NCBI GenBank assembly: GCA_905221605.1
Contig: CAJNDS010001380.1
Span: 362,001 to 426,000 of the forward strand
Direction of reading: 5' to 3'
Source of the DNA: Symbiodinium natans
Taxonomy: Eukaryota > Sar > Dinophyceae > Suessiales > Symbiodiniaceae
Length of the DNA stretch: 64,000 nt
Under the pieces are notes generated by a model. The model searched no databases. It worked only from the letters and a program-made list of their open reading frames with translations, and had not been told where the DNA came from. The position numbers were made by a program, and so were the translations under genes. Positions 52,605-63,200 of this stretch are shown here, in pieces. Each line of letters starts with the position of its first letter. The stretch's first letter is position 1.

Positions 52605-52716
52605 ACTGAACTGGCCTACCAAGGAACTTTTCGTTGGACCACCTGATCGTCGTTTTAACTGGCAAGCAGATGTTGCGAGGGGCTTGTCATCCTCGTGCAA
52701 GTTGCTCGGGCATGCG
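52605..52716 (+). CDS. Possible exon, unidentified
   Basis: CCCTAAACCTTAG left, GTTTAGGG donor right. Open for 37 codons: L-N-W-P-T-K-E-L-F-V-G-P-P-D-R-R-F-N-W-Q and on through A-D-V-A-R-G-L to L-G-H-A. Asn-Trp...Asp-Val-Ala-Arg-Gly-Leu recalls the helix before the catalytic loop of tyrosine-kinase-like kinases, but no catalytic motif is visible. Confidence 0.42.
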
Positions 52717-52756
52717 GTTTAGGGATTTAGGTCTTTTAGGGTTTGGGGTTTAGGGT

Positions 52757-52945
52757 TTAGGGATTTAGAGATTTAGGGATTTAAGGATTTAGGGATTTAG
52801 GGATTTAGGGATTTAGGGATTTAGGGATTTAGGGATTTAGGGATTTAGGGATTTAGGGGTTTAGGGGTTCTAGGGGTTCTAGGGGTTCTAGGGGTTCTAG
52901 GGGTTCTAGGGGTTCTAGGGGTTCTAGGGGTTCTAGGGGTTCTAG
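52757..52945 (+). repeat. ATTTAGGG and TTCTAGGGG arrays
   Basis: About 12 ATTTAGGG units followed by nine TTCTAGGGG units, each uniform, meeting head to tail. Confidence 0.95.
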
Positions 52946-53305
52946 GGTTTAGGTTTATAGGATTCAAGGCTTAGGGGATTGGGGTTTAGGGTTTGGCATG
53001 GGGTTTGGCTTTGGGGTTTAGGTCGTTTCAGGTTTGCGGGTATTCGGGTTCATGGGGCTTCGGGCTCAGGGGCTTAGGGTTTTCGGGGTTTAGGGTTTCG
53101 GGTTTAGGGTTTGGGGCTTAGGGTTTAGGGTTTAGGGTTTAGGCTTAGGGTTTTATGATTCAGGGTTTAGCGCTGTAGGATTCAGGGGTTTCGTCTTTTA
53201 GAGTTTCGGCTTTAGTGTTGCCAGTCAGACAGATTTGGCCTTCGACTGCGGATCCCCACACGCGGATCCCCACACCTGCCATGTAGGCGGTTTTGGGTTT
53301 AGGTT

Positions 53306-53555
53306 TTAGGGCCAAATCCGAGCATCTTGACTTCTCTCCCTCGCAGCACGCCGGTTTTTGGCATCGCGATGCCTGGCCTTCTGCAAGCGTCTGGTTTTGG
53401 GCTTCTAATTGCTGAAGAACCTCCAACAAAGTAGAAATATTCTTCCTCATATTCGGGCTCCATGTATTGTTCGGGGTTCCGATATTGCGTTTGTTTTGCT
53501 TTGTGTTTTGGGTTGTGGGTTGGGGGGGGGGGGGGGGGTGTAGCAGTTCAAGCAC
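53306..53555 (-). CDS. Possible coiled-coil coding segment
   Basis: The - strand frame from the ATG at 53450 reads MRKNISTLLEVLQQLEAQNQ then T-L-A-E-G-Q-A-S-R-C-Q-K-P-A-C-C. Heptad-like leucines and a cysteine-rich end. The frame also extends upstream through a poly-C run. Flanks do not follow the exon rule. No family. Confidence 0.28.
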
Positions 53556-54232
53556 TCATGTGTACCTCTGCCTCAACTTTATTCAGGCCCAGGCCTGCCC
53601 TGTTCATTCACAGGCTAGATTCTCAAACTCTAGAGGCATCCTATCCACAAGCCCAAAGTCGCAAAGCGGTCTAAGGTTTGAGCTTAATTAGGCTTCATGG
53701 GTTTGGGGTTTCGAGCTGAGGTTCTGAGGTTGGTTACTTGGACTTAAGGTTATGCTGTTTTTCGGCTTTAGGTTCTACCAACATGTCGTAAGAAGTAGTG
53801 GTCTTTCGGTGTCTTCGAGCTTCGCAGGGCTTTATGCGTCTAGATCTTGGGGTTAAGTGCTTAGGGCGTAGGGCGTAAGGTTTAGGTTTATGAAGAGACT
53901 TATTGGGTTTACAATGGGGCTGAGGGTCTTTCATGTGGGCGGCAGAAGACTGAAGAGGCCGATGCATGTGTAAAGAAGGCCTTGCCCGTACCAAGGGCAT
54001 TACATGAGCTGAGGCCCTTTCTGGCCAGGGGCTGCGGTTTAGGGATTGGGTTTTTGTTTCGAATGTACCGGTGTTCAGGGTACCCTAAACCCTAAACCCT
54101 AAGCCCTAAACCCTAAACCCTTTCTGACTGGGGGGCACCTGGCCAAGGGTTGATGGATTGGGGCTTGCTTGGAGGTTCAGCATACTTAGTAACCCATTAT
54201 AAGTTAGTTATAACCCACATACAAGAGATGAA

Positions 54233-54375
54233 ATGATCGGGGAAAAGCCGACAAAGGCTCAGACATGGTTTGAGAGAAGCCCAAAAAGGCTCGGTCCGGG
54301 AGAAGCCCAAAAAGGTTCAGAAATGATCCTGAAAAATCCAAAAGGCTCAGAAATGGTCCAGGAGAAGACAAACTT
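54233..54375. repeat. Tandem repeat GAGAAGCCCAAAAAGG(C/T)TCAG
   Basis: Five imperfect units of about 30 bases. Confidence 0.85.
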
Positions 54376-54379
54376 CCCC

Positions 54380-54480
54380 TTCAAGGGTCTCCGAATACTA
54401 TTTTGCCCTGAAAATTGAAAACTACGACCCCCCCCCCTTGCCCAAAACCAGGCTGAAAAGGTCGCGGGGCTGGCCCTTCA
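54380..54480. repeat. Dispersed repeat, copy 2 of 2
   Basis: Matches 28081-28180. Followed by two copies of a GGGGGTATCCG(C/G)TTTCAAGGCC word (about 54500 and 54685) and C-rich CAGACGCC repeats. Confidence 0.75.
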
Positions 54481-54959
54481 ACACTTTCGACTTCGGAAAG
54501 GGGGGTATCCGCTTTCAAGGCCCCGCCCCAGATGTTCAGGACAGTCCCAGACGCCGCCCCCCCAGACGCTGCCGGACGCCCCCCAGACACCCCCGGACGC
54601 CCCCTTCCAGACTCCCCCACACGCCACCGCACGCCCGCGGTTGGGTTTAGGTTCTACAGAAACTTTCGATTTTGGCCTTCGCAAGGGGGTATCCGGTTTC
54701 AAGGCCTCTCAAACGAACTTCGACGGGGCCCTCCTGTGACCCTCTCAGCCCTAAACCCCCGAAAGCCCACAGCCTGAATCCGCGCATCTCCGCACCTGAC
54801 ATGCCTTTAAAAGGGTTTAGGGATATTGTGAGGCTCTGTTAGGGTTTAGGGTTTAGGGTTTAGGGTTTAGGGTTTGGGGTTTGGGGTTTAGGGTTTAGGG
54901 TTTAGGGCCCCCTTAAGCCAGAAAGAGCCATCTATTTAATGCACGGAGACCTTCGGGGA

Positions 54960-54987
54960 CCCATCAGCACCGAGGCGTGCTGATGGG
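54960..54987. repeat. Hairpin with 11-bp arms
   Basis: CCCATCAGCAC, 6-base loop, GTGCTGATGGG. No T-run follows and no adjacent gene, so not called a terminator. Confidence 0.85.
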
Positions 54988-55062
54988 CCCTGAAACTTCG
55001 CCTATGTGCACACTGGGCCCAGATGGCTGAAGGCCTTGCGGTCCTGAAATGTTGACAGCTTG

Positions 55063-55159
55063 CTACTATTTGCTTAAGAACCCCAAAAGAAAAAATCTCA
55101 TTTTCCCTGAATAAGGAAGATTTGTTACATTTTTCCGGGGTTCTGAAACAAATAGTAGT
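55063..55159. mobile_element. TIR family C element, compact copy
   Basis: Ends CTACTATTTGCTTAAGAACC and GGTTCTGAAACAAATAGTAG. 97 bases with no telomeric repeats inside, the simplest form of the family. Confidence 0.8.
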
Positions 55160-55714
55160 TTGAGGGTTGGTTTAGGGTTTAGGGGTTTAGGCTTAGGGTT
55201 TAGGGGTTTAGGGTTAAGGGCTTCATGGTTTAGGGTTTGGGGTTTAGGGGCTCAGGGTTTGGGGTTTAGGGTTTAGGGGTTTAGGTTCAGGGCTAAGGAT
55301 TCAGGATTCGGTTTGGCTTTCGGGTTGAGGGTCCTAAGGTTCAGGCTTATTTCAGGGTTTAAACGTTTCAGTTTCAGGGATTAGGGTTCAGGCTTTAGGG
55401 TATAGGGTTTAGGGTTCAAGGTTCAGGGTTTAGGGTATAAGCTTACGGGTTCAGGTCGGAAAACCCAAATGGGTGAACGAAAATTACAGGGGACCCCTGA
55501 TAGAGACCCCCCAAAGTAGTAGGATCCCTTATAACAAGGACCCCAATAGGGAACCTCTTGTTTTCGGAAACCCCCTGAACCTTAAACCCTAAACCCTAAA
55601 CCCTAGGCCCTAGACCCTAGACCCTAAACCCTAAACCCTAGCCCTAAGCCCTAAACCCGTTTCGCGTTGAGGTCGAGGGTTGGAGCCACGGGCCCTTAGT
55701 CTGTCCCTTATAGG

Positions 55715-55806
55715 GATCCGAAGTATGTTGGCCCTTCTTATGTATAGTGCGCATACGCGTTATATGACGAGGGACCCAAATTCAGGGCCCATACTTTGGA
55801 AAATTA
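55715..55806. repeat. Dispersed repeat E, copy 2
   Basis: See 37449-37570. Contains CGCATACGCGTTATATGACG between inverted ends. Confidence 0.6.
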
Positions 55807-56004
55807 AGCCCTAAACCCTACACCCTAAACCGTAAAGGAGGTTAGGGTTTGAGCCCAGTGCATTGCTGCAGTCATCTGTGTCGACCGCATGTGTAGGTTT
55901 GGACTTGGAAAACAGCCGGGCAAGAGCTCCTCACGAAGTCTATGTCACCCCCAAAATCCTACAGTAAACCCCAAAAAGTTGGAAACCTTTTTAAGCACAA
56001 ATAG

Positions 56005-56068
56005 TGCTGGGATTCCCTATACTCTACTCTTAAGGATTGAGGCTATTGAGTTTCCAACTTTTCGGCTT
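56005..56068. repeat. Dispersed repeat F, copy 2
   Basis: About 90% identical to 35528-35597 by eye. Confidence 0.85.
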
Positions 56069-56128
56069 CTACTGTAAACCCAAAGCCCTGAGTCTGAAAC
56101 CGCAACGAACGCCAAAAATGCAGATCTT

Positions 56129-56284
56129 TCACGTGCAGTCCCTCAGAACCCCCTTGAACCCCCCCAACACCTCCCTAAGCTCCTCGTACACCTCCGTGTG
56201 AGACTTCGTGCTCCCTAGGGCCACAGACCTTGGAGGTTCGACTGCTAAATACCATGGCGCAGCGCCACCACTTTCCCCCAGCAC
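56129..56284 (-). CDS. Possible last exon of a - strand gene
   Basis: After AACTGTCCTCAG (- strand) an open frame of 51 codons runs to TGA at 56131-56129: V-L-G-E-S-G-G-A-A-P-W-Y-L-A-V-E-P-P-R-S, later H-T-E-V-Y-E-E-L-R-E-V-L-G-G-F-K and D-C-T. Protein-like and longer than most candidates. A compatible upstream segment lies at 56385-56448 (P-Q-Y-L-C-C-L-G-D-C). No homology. Confidence 0.4.
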   Translation of the reverse strand: MLGESGGAAPWYLAVEPPRSVALGSTKSHTEVYEELREVLGGFKGVLRDCT

Positions 56285-56959
56285 CTGAGGACAGTTAACC
56301 CTAAACCCTTTTAGGGGTTGGGGGTTAAGTTTAGGGTTCAGGGTTTAGGCAAACCCTAAACCCTAAACCCTATAAACCCTTCTGGGTTCGAGTCTTTGAC
56401 TCAAAGCCGAACAATCGCCGAGACAGCATAGGTACTGTGGCTGAGGGTTTAGGGTTTAGAGCTTAGGGTTTAGGGCTTAGAAGTTTAGAAAATCAACGCA
56501 AAAAAAGCCTGAAAGATCATGCCAAATGCTCAAATACCCGCACAGATCTGGATGCTCTTCGCATCATTCCCATTTTCGTTCAAAGGTACGACTTGTCTGC
56601 GTTGAAGTCCGCAGCAAGCATTCCTTGATCAGACGGTGTGCCACCTTCAAGTCAAAAGGTTTAGGGTGTATGGTTTGGGGGTTTCAGGGTGTCGGCTTTG
56701 GGCTTTAGGGTCTAGGGTGCTTCAGTCATGCCCCGTCTTTTCCCCTCTTTCAATCCTAATCCCAAATTCCTGGACCGGATTCCCTAGGACTGCACTCGTC
56801 GTCATCCCAAAGCTCCCCTACACAGTTGGCCCTAAACCCTAAACCCCAAGCCCTAAACCCTAAACCCTAAACCTCTTTTTGGTGAAGTTGTGAAGTTGGG
56901 GGGGAGGGGGGGGGGGGGGGGTTCGTGGATCGTAGGGGCTCAAACTCCTGAACCGGTAT

Positions 56960-57221
56960 ACTTGGAGGTTCATGGTACTCATTAAACAATTATAACTGCA
57001 CTTATAGGGTTTGGGGTTTAGAGTTTAGAAAAACTGTACTTATGACTGTACTTGTAACCACTGTACTCCTGACTGTACTTATAACCATATTAGGGCACTT
57101 GAGGGTCATATGTGTGGGTTATAAGTCCAGTTACCATTGGTTCATAAGTACCCAAAACCCAAAACCCTAAACCCTAACCCCTATATATCACTGGGTTAAT
57201 AAGTAACATGAACCTCCAAGT
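56960..57221. mobile_element. TIR family A element, copy 3, enlarged
   Basis: Ends ACTTGGAGGTTCATGGTACT and GTAACATGAACCTCCAAGT. Interior has several GTACAGTTAT-type words, plus short telomeric-like insertions at 57006-57025 and 57162-57181. Confidence 0.8.
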
Positions 57222-57849
57222 ACCCCAAGAACCCCTAAGACTCGAAAACCCCTGTGAGAGGGTCAAGCCTGAGTTCCATGCAGCAAGTGTTAGGGTTTAG
57301 GGTTTAGGGTCTAGGGTTTAGGGTTTAGGGTTTAGGGTTTAGGGTTTAGGGTCTAGGGTTTTGGGGTTTAGGGCTCAGGGTTTTCCAAACTCTGCTTTCC
57401 AAACTCTACCATCTTGGGGTTCCCATCAAAAGGGCGTCCTACCATTTGGGGGTTTAGGGTTTAGGGTTTAGGGTTTAGGGTGTAGGGTTTAGGGTTTAGG
57501 GTTTAGGGTTTAGGTCCCGGTTTTCGTAAACCCCCTATGCTATGCAAAGTCAATAGCTTTAGACATGGAGCCTTACATCTCAGATTGAGGGTGCCTTGCG
57601 AATTTAAGGTTTAGGGTGTAGGGTTTAGGGTTTAGAGTTTAGGGTGTAGGGTTGAGGGTTTAGGGAGGTTTCGCCACCGAGTTTGTACCATCACGCCTAC
57701 CTGCCACTTCACCCGACGCCATCTCTCCTTGAGATCCAGCAGCCATGCGCAGCCCGAAACCCTAAACCACATACCCCCTAAACTCTAAACTTCTAAACCC
57801 TAAACCCTAAACCCTAAACCCTATACCCTATACCCTATACCCTAAACTC

Positions 57850-57911
57850 GACTCGGAGTTTTCCCGGAGACGGCGTCGGGAGGGGCAGGAGCCTGTTTCA
57901 CATCTTCGCTT
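57850..57911 (+). CDS. Possible exon ending at a family C element
   Basis: Reads F-S-R-R-R-R-R-E-G-Q-E-P-V-S-H-L-R-F-C-K after TCGACTCGGAG, with CCCTAAA on its left, and stops where the family C element begins. Beyond the element, 58176 on reads M-R-R-K-A-D-D-R-R-K-A-S to a GTGAGG donor. Whether the element is spliced out cannot be decided. Confidence 0.3.
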
Positions 57912-58175
57912 CTGCAAAAGACTACTATTTGCTTAAGACGGGTTTAGGGTTTAGGGTTTAGGGTTTAGGGTTTAGGGTTTAGGGTTTAGGGTTTAGGGTT
58001 TGGGGTTTAGGGTCTAGGGTTTAGGGGTTAGGGTTTGGATAGGAATGGTAGTAGCATAGGGTAGTACCCCAATTTCGGGGTTCATGTCGTCCCCAAGCAT
58101 AGCTTTTCCCCATATTGCCCCTGTAAGGGAGAACATTTGCTGTCATGTTTTTTGGCGGGGGTTCTCAAGCAGTTA
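57912..58175. mobile_element. TIR family C element enlarged by telomeric repeats
   Basis: Ends CTACTATTTGCTTAAGAC and GTTCTCAAGCAGTTAGTAG. 57942-58040 inside is TTTAGGG repeat, absent from the compact copy at 55063. Confidence 0.7.
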
Positions 58176-58374
58176 GTAGATGAGGAGGAAAGCAGATGAC
58201 AGACGCAAGGCCTCAGTGAGGGCTTTCTTGAGTGTGAGTTTGGGTTTAGCATTTAGGTTCTAGGGGTTTAGGGCTTAGTGTTTGGGGTTTAGGCAGAGGC
58301 AAGAAGGTGTCAGGTCTCGAAATAGTATTGTTTTATTAGGAGTCCCTTTCGCAAGACCGCCCCGTAGGCTTCGG

Positions 58375-58510
58375 CTAGGACCGGGAGTAGGCCCTTTTTT
58401 CCGTTTTTTTTTTTTTTTTTTTTTTGGGGGGGGGGGGGGGTGGGGTGGAGTTCCGTTATACTCCCCTTAAAACCAAAAAGGTACCCTTTCATAGGTTACT
58501 CCCGGGTCTA
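58375..58510. mobile_element. TIR family B element with T/G run
   Basis: Ends CTAGGACCGGGAGTAGGCCC and GGTTACTCCCGGGTCTAG. The usual TTTTTTGGGG core is expanded to about 23 T and 14 G. Confidence 0.8.
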
Positions 58511-58875
58511 GTCGGCTACCCGAAATGGGGGCCCTACGATATTGGGGTTTGGGGGGCAGAATCCTGAACTAGCTTGGGTCGGTTAGGTTCGTGAATTGAC
58601 CCCTATTGAACCAAACCAGGATGATTCGCAATTTTTGCCAGGTTTTCCCCTGGGTTCTAGGAGGACTCTAAACACAAGCGTTTTCGGGGTGCTGGCTTTG
58701 GGGGGTTTAAGGTTTTGAGTTTAGGGTTTAGGGCGTCGTTTAGGGTGTCGGCTTCACTGTGCGCCACACCACGCCGAACGAGCGCGAAGCCACCGTTTTT
58801 CGACCCAGTGCAGGTCTGCGATTGCAAGATATAGACCCCCTTAAACCCTCAAACCCCCAGACCCTGCAACCGTGA

Positions 58876-59033
58876 AACCCTAAACCTTGGGATGTTCCCC
58901 CTGATACAGGGGTTTAGGGTTTAGGGTTTAGGGTTTAGGGTTTAGGGTGTACCAACAGTCCTTAATCGGGAATATGATAGGGGGTTACGACAATCCCTAG
59001 CAAGGGCTGTTAGGAAAAGGGGAGCATCCCAAC
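58876..59033. mobile_element. TIR element (family I) with telomeric repeats inside
   Basis: Ends TTGGGATGTTCCCCCTGATA and GGGGAGCATCCCAA are inverses. 58911-58948 is TTTAGGG repeat. Confidence 0.65.
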
Positions 59034-59558
59034 CTGAACCCTTCATCAAGCCATTTCACCATCTTCAAGCCAAAGCCCTAAACCCTACAACCCTAGACCC
59101 TAGACCCTAGACCCTAAACCCTAAACCCTAAACCCTAAACCCTAAACCCTAAACCCTAAACCCTAAACCCTAAACCCTACGAGCAGGGAGGGCTTGAGGT
59201 GGGCTTAACTTGTGCTACTTTGGGGTTCTATGCGTATCTCCCAACATAGAGGTACCCGTTTATACCCCCAACAGAATAGAATCCCCTGAACAGGCACCCC
59301 GCCCCAAAAAAGAGTACCCCTACTTTCGGAAACCCTAAACCCTCAACCCCCAAACCCTAAACCCTAAACCCTAACAGTACCCTTGTTTGCGGAAACCCCC
59401 ACATCTTCTAGTAGCGCTATGTGTGAGGATCCAGCTGCTTACGTGGAGGGTCTCGCCGTGTAGGATGCTAATCCTTGACTTGCGCACTCGCGGCCACTAA
59501 ACCCTAAACCCTAAACCCTTGTTTTCTTTTTTAACCTTGCCTGCTACTGGCGCTATAG

Positions 59559-59602
59559 AGCTCCGCTTCCGCAAGATGCCGGAACGTCCGCCACTTGCCC
59601 TG
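59559..59602 (+). CDS. Possible exon, unidentified
   Basis: Good pyrimidine-rich acceptor (TTTTCTTTTTTAACCTTGCC...ATAG), then L-R-F-R-K-M-P-E-R-P-P-L-A-L-N-P and GGGATTTAGGG. Exon-type flanks. Confidence 0.35.
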
Positions 59603-61398
59603 AACCCTGGGATTTAGGGTTTTGGGTTTAGGGTTTAGGGTTTAGGGTTTAGGGTCTAAACCCTCCACCTCCTGGTAGAGAAGTGGTACTCACGAACGCA
59701 ACCTCATATACCTGCGTACCTCAGCAAACCACAATTACTAGGGAATGAGGGAATTAGGTACCTCATCATGCCCCTATAGATATATGAAACAAAGGTAACC
59801 ACGCAACCCGAATCCAAAGGGTTTAGGGTTTAGGGTTTAGGGTCCGAAGCCACAAAAACCCTGGATCGTCCCGAGGGAGAATCTCCCCGACCGTGAACCC
59901 CAAGACCGTCGGCGGGCGTATCTTCCTTGACTCGGCAAACTTGCCGGCAGCATCAAGCAAAAAGTGGCGCGCCGGCTGCTGGCTGCGACCCTACACCCCT
60001 ATACAGCCCTAAGCCCCAAACCCTAAACCTTAAACCCTAAACCCTATACAGCCCTAAACCCCAAATCCTAAATCCTAAACCCTAAACCTGCTGGCCGCGA
60101 AGCTACCCTTCGGCCAAGATGACGACTTCAGGGTTTAGGGTTCAAGTTCAGCGGATCCCCGAAGACGCCAAGACCGATTGTAGCAGGTATATTTGAGGGT
60201 TTACGAAATGAGGGGTACCTCATTGGTGTCCTTTTTGTGAAGGGATCCTACTATTTAGGGTCTATATTATAATTAGGGATCCCCTATTCTCGTAAACTCC
60301 CTTTTGAGGCTCCCTCCACGCAGCCTGGTTTTGGGGGTTTAAGTGTTGATTGGGTTTGGGCATGTAGGTGCGGAAGGAGGAGGGGCCTCTGTATCCTGCA
60401 TCGTGAGCCCTCTAGAGCAGGATTTTGGTTGTCAGGTTTACGGTTTAGGGTCCTAAGCCCTAAGCCCTAAAGCCCTAAAACCCTAAGCACCCCGGGCTTC
60501 TTGGGCTCCACGGCTTTGGTCTTTTGTGCTTCGAGTAGCCCACATTCAGAATCTGATCCTCAGAATCACCTAAGATTGCGACAGGGGCCCTCCCCGGCCG
60601 AGACGACGCACGCCGCGCTACAATGAGCTGGCACTTGGAGGTTTCGGTTTTTTTTTTGTTGGGCGGGGGGGTGGGGGGGGGGGGGGGGCTGACAGCATGG
60701 GGTTTAGGGTTTAGTGTTTAGGGTTTAGGGGTTTAAGGCTTTCTGGGGTTTTCGGTCTGGCGCAACATGCCCGTCGGTGACATAGCGAAGAACCTATGGG
60801 CCCCCCCCCCCCCCCAATTCGCTCTTTTTGGGGGTGCCGAATCTTATTCTTCTTGCATAGTGTATGGTCAGACAACTACTTTGGCAAGATGCCCCCACAA
60901 AGGGACAGGCCTCAATGGGGCGTCTAGGTAGTTCGCGATAGGACCGACATGGATGTTGCGCTGGAGCCAGCAGGCACGGGATAGGTGTGCATACGCCAAG
61001 CCAAAACCCGTAGCCCTTTTGGACCCTAGAGGCGTTTTGCACGGAAGTCCCTTGGCCAAAAAGTTGCCTGTAGGGTAGAGTGTGTCATGATGAGCGTGAG
61101 ATGTCACAAGACCGCAAGACCTCAAAGGCCGAGTAGATAGGTACGTGGACATGTTGCAAGATGTTCTGCGTGTGCTGTAGGGGGTTTCAGGGTTCCAGCT
61201 TTAAAAACAAAACCTAAACCCTAAACCCTAAACCCTAAACCCTAAACCCTAAACCCTAAACCCTAAACCCTAAAGGAAAAAAACCATGTATGCAGCAGAT
61301 CGTCGGCCAAAAAGGAGCTCCTGCCATTCGAGTCATGCAGACGCATTCAGGGCATAGACCATTCCGTGGTGTCGGGAGATGTCTTTTTGTGTCTAAGC

Positions 61399-61485
61399 CC
61401 TAAACCCTAAACCCTAAACCCTAAACCCTAAACCCTAAACCCTAAACCCTAAACCCTACACCCTAAACCCTAAACCCTAAACCCT
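61399..61485 (-). repeat. CCCTAAA tract
   Basis: About 12 units ending just before the exon candidate at 61492. Confidence 0.95.
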
Positions 61486-61491
61486 AGACAG

Positions 61492-61591
61492 ATTGGCTTC
61501 GAGTTGGTGGTAGCAATGCGTACTGGGCACACGTACAGCTACGCCTTCAAGCCCTCTGCAAGCCTCATATGCAGCCCAAAGAAGCCCGCAG
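61492..61591 (+). CDS. Possible exon, unidentified
   Basis: CCCTAAACCCTAGACAG left, TTTTAGGGTTTAGGG right. Open for 49 codons: IGFELVVAMRTGHTYSYAFK then P-S-A-S-L-I-C-S-P-K-K-P-A. Proposed donor GTTCAAGC at 61592 (one base left), or the whole frame to about 61635. A segment before (61296-61388, Q-I-V-G-Q-K-G-A-P-A-I-R-V-M) and one after (61871 on, F-T-L-M-V-V-L-R-G-L-V-F-R-D, stop at 62020) fit in phase but lack exon-type flanks. No homology. Confidence 0.45.
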
Positions 61592-62148
61592 GTTCAAGCC
61601 TCAGCTCCCAAACCCCTGACCCGAACCCTAAGGCTTTTAGGGTTTAGGGTTTGGGGTTTAGGGTTTAGGGTTTAGGGTTTGGGGTTTAGGGTTTACGGTT
61701 TAGGGTGTAGGGTTTTAAGTTTTAAGGAGTCAACCCTAAACCACAAGCTATATAATTCTAGGCCCAAGCCCTCAACCCCCCCAAAGCAAACTGTAGGGTC
61801 GGCGTACTCTTCTTAGGTTGGGGTGTAGGGTTTTGGGTTTAGGCTTTAGGGTTTAGGGTTTTGGGTGTAGGCTTTACCCTGATGGTGGTTTTGAGAGGGC
61901 TTGTATTTCGGGATATTGTTCAGAGGCTCTTCACGGGCCAACGTAGTCTTTTCGCCTTGCGTTTCCGGGCTGTTTGGGTCAGGGGTTCAGGGTTTGTGGG
62001 CCTACCACGTCCCAAGCCCTAAACAACCCCAAGCCCTAAACCCCACTCGATTTTTGGACCGCCTCGATTAGGGCGGAGGTTCGTGGGTAGTCGTAAACAG
62101 GGTTCAGTCATAGGATCCAAACAAATCAAAGGGCGTAGGGACACCCCT

Positions 62149-62321
62149 ACATGGAGGTTCAAGGTACTCATAGCACCAAGTATAACTGTACTTACAGAGC
62201 CTCTAAGTCCTCGAAGTAGGTTATAAGTAGAGTTATGACTGGGGTTAGAACCCTAAACCCTAAAAAACCCTAAAACCTTATAATTGGGGTTACAAGTACT
62301 GTACCCATGAACCTCCAAGTA
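62149..62321. mobile_element. TIR family A element, copy 4
   Basis: Ends ACATGGAGGTTCAAGGTACT and GTACCCATGAACCTCCAAGT. A short CCCTAAACCCTAAAAAACCC block is inside. Confidence 0.8.
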
Positions 62322-62459
62322 CAAGGTTGTTTGGGCATCAGGGGAGCAGGAGTTTTTCGAGTTTAGGGGTCAGGGTCGAGGGTTTAGGGTATGGGCAGAA
62401 ACCTCGTTTTGTTGGTCGTTAGCCTTACATCTAAGAACCTGACAAAGGTGTCTATGGCT

Positions 62460-62460
<1 letters not shown>

Positions 62461-62494
<34 letters not shown>
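62461..62494. repeat. (GA)n microsatellite
   Basis: About 17 GA units within a frame open on the + strand (62391-62612), of which the ends look mildly protein-like but are not identifiable. Confidence 0.95.
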
Positions 62495-62495
<1 letters not shown>

Positions 62496-63200
62496 ACGAA
62501 CAGCTTTGGCTTCTTAAAGCGAAGGTTTATGGTACAGACGGCCCGAGCGAGTACTGACAAAACCCTAAACCCTAATCCCCTTGGCTCCAAACCCTTCTCC
62601 AAAAGGATTTAGGGTGGAACCCTAACGCCCAAACCCAAAACCCTACACCCATCAAAGTGGCACCCCATTCCTGAAACCTTTGTTGGGTCAAGGGACGAGC
62701 TCCTCAGGTCACCCAAAGCACAACACCCCCCCCCCCCCCCCCCGTCCCAGCCCCAAAGGGAAAAACAAACAAAGACACATAAACCCAAAAACAAAAGAAC
62801 ATCCGCTGAGGGTCTAGGGTTCAGGGTTGCGCCCGAAACAGGTCCCTAAGCTCCCTAGCCCTAAACCCCCCAAACCTCTCGACCCTGATCCCTCAACCCT
62901 TAATAGTGCCCCTAAGCCCCTAAACCCCAAACCCTAAACTCTCAACCCTCCACCCTAAACCAACCCCTGAAAGCTCCAATCCAAGAGCTTTAGGGACCAA
63001 CCTTCCATGTGCTGTTTCTTAGTATGGAATGAGGGAATGAGGTGCAATACATAATCCCCCAAAGGGTATGCCATAGGGGTATATAAGGTACTCACTTCCT
63101 AAACCTAAACCCTACCCTAAACCCTGAACCCTAAACCTTAAACCCTACCCTAAACGCTGAACCCTAAAATCCTTAAACCCTAAACCCCACAAAGAACCAG

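Noticed and set aside
54960-54987. Transcription terminator
   Set aside because: A hairpin without a T-run in a eukaryotic-type sequence and with no gene beside it.
55872-55937. Open segment S-S-V-S-T-A-C-V-G-L-D-L as an exon
   Set aside because: Good splice-like borders but intron-type flanks, and 22 open codons are expected by chance.
60868-61152. 94-codon - strand frame
   Set aside because: Overlaps another - strand frame of 83 codons, shows no recognisable motif and has no exon-type flanks; left unannotated.
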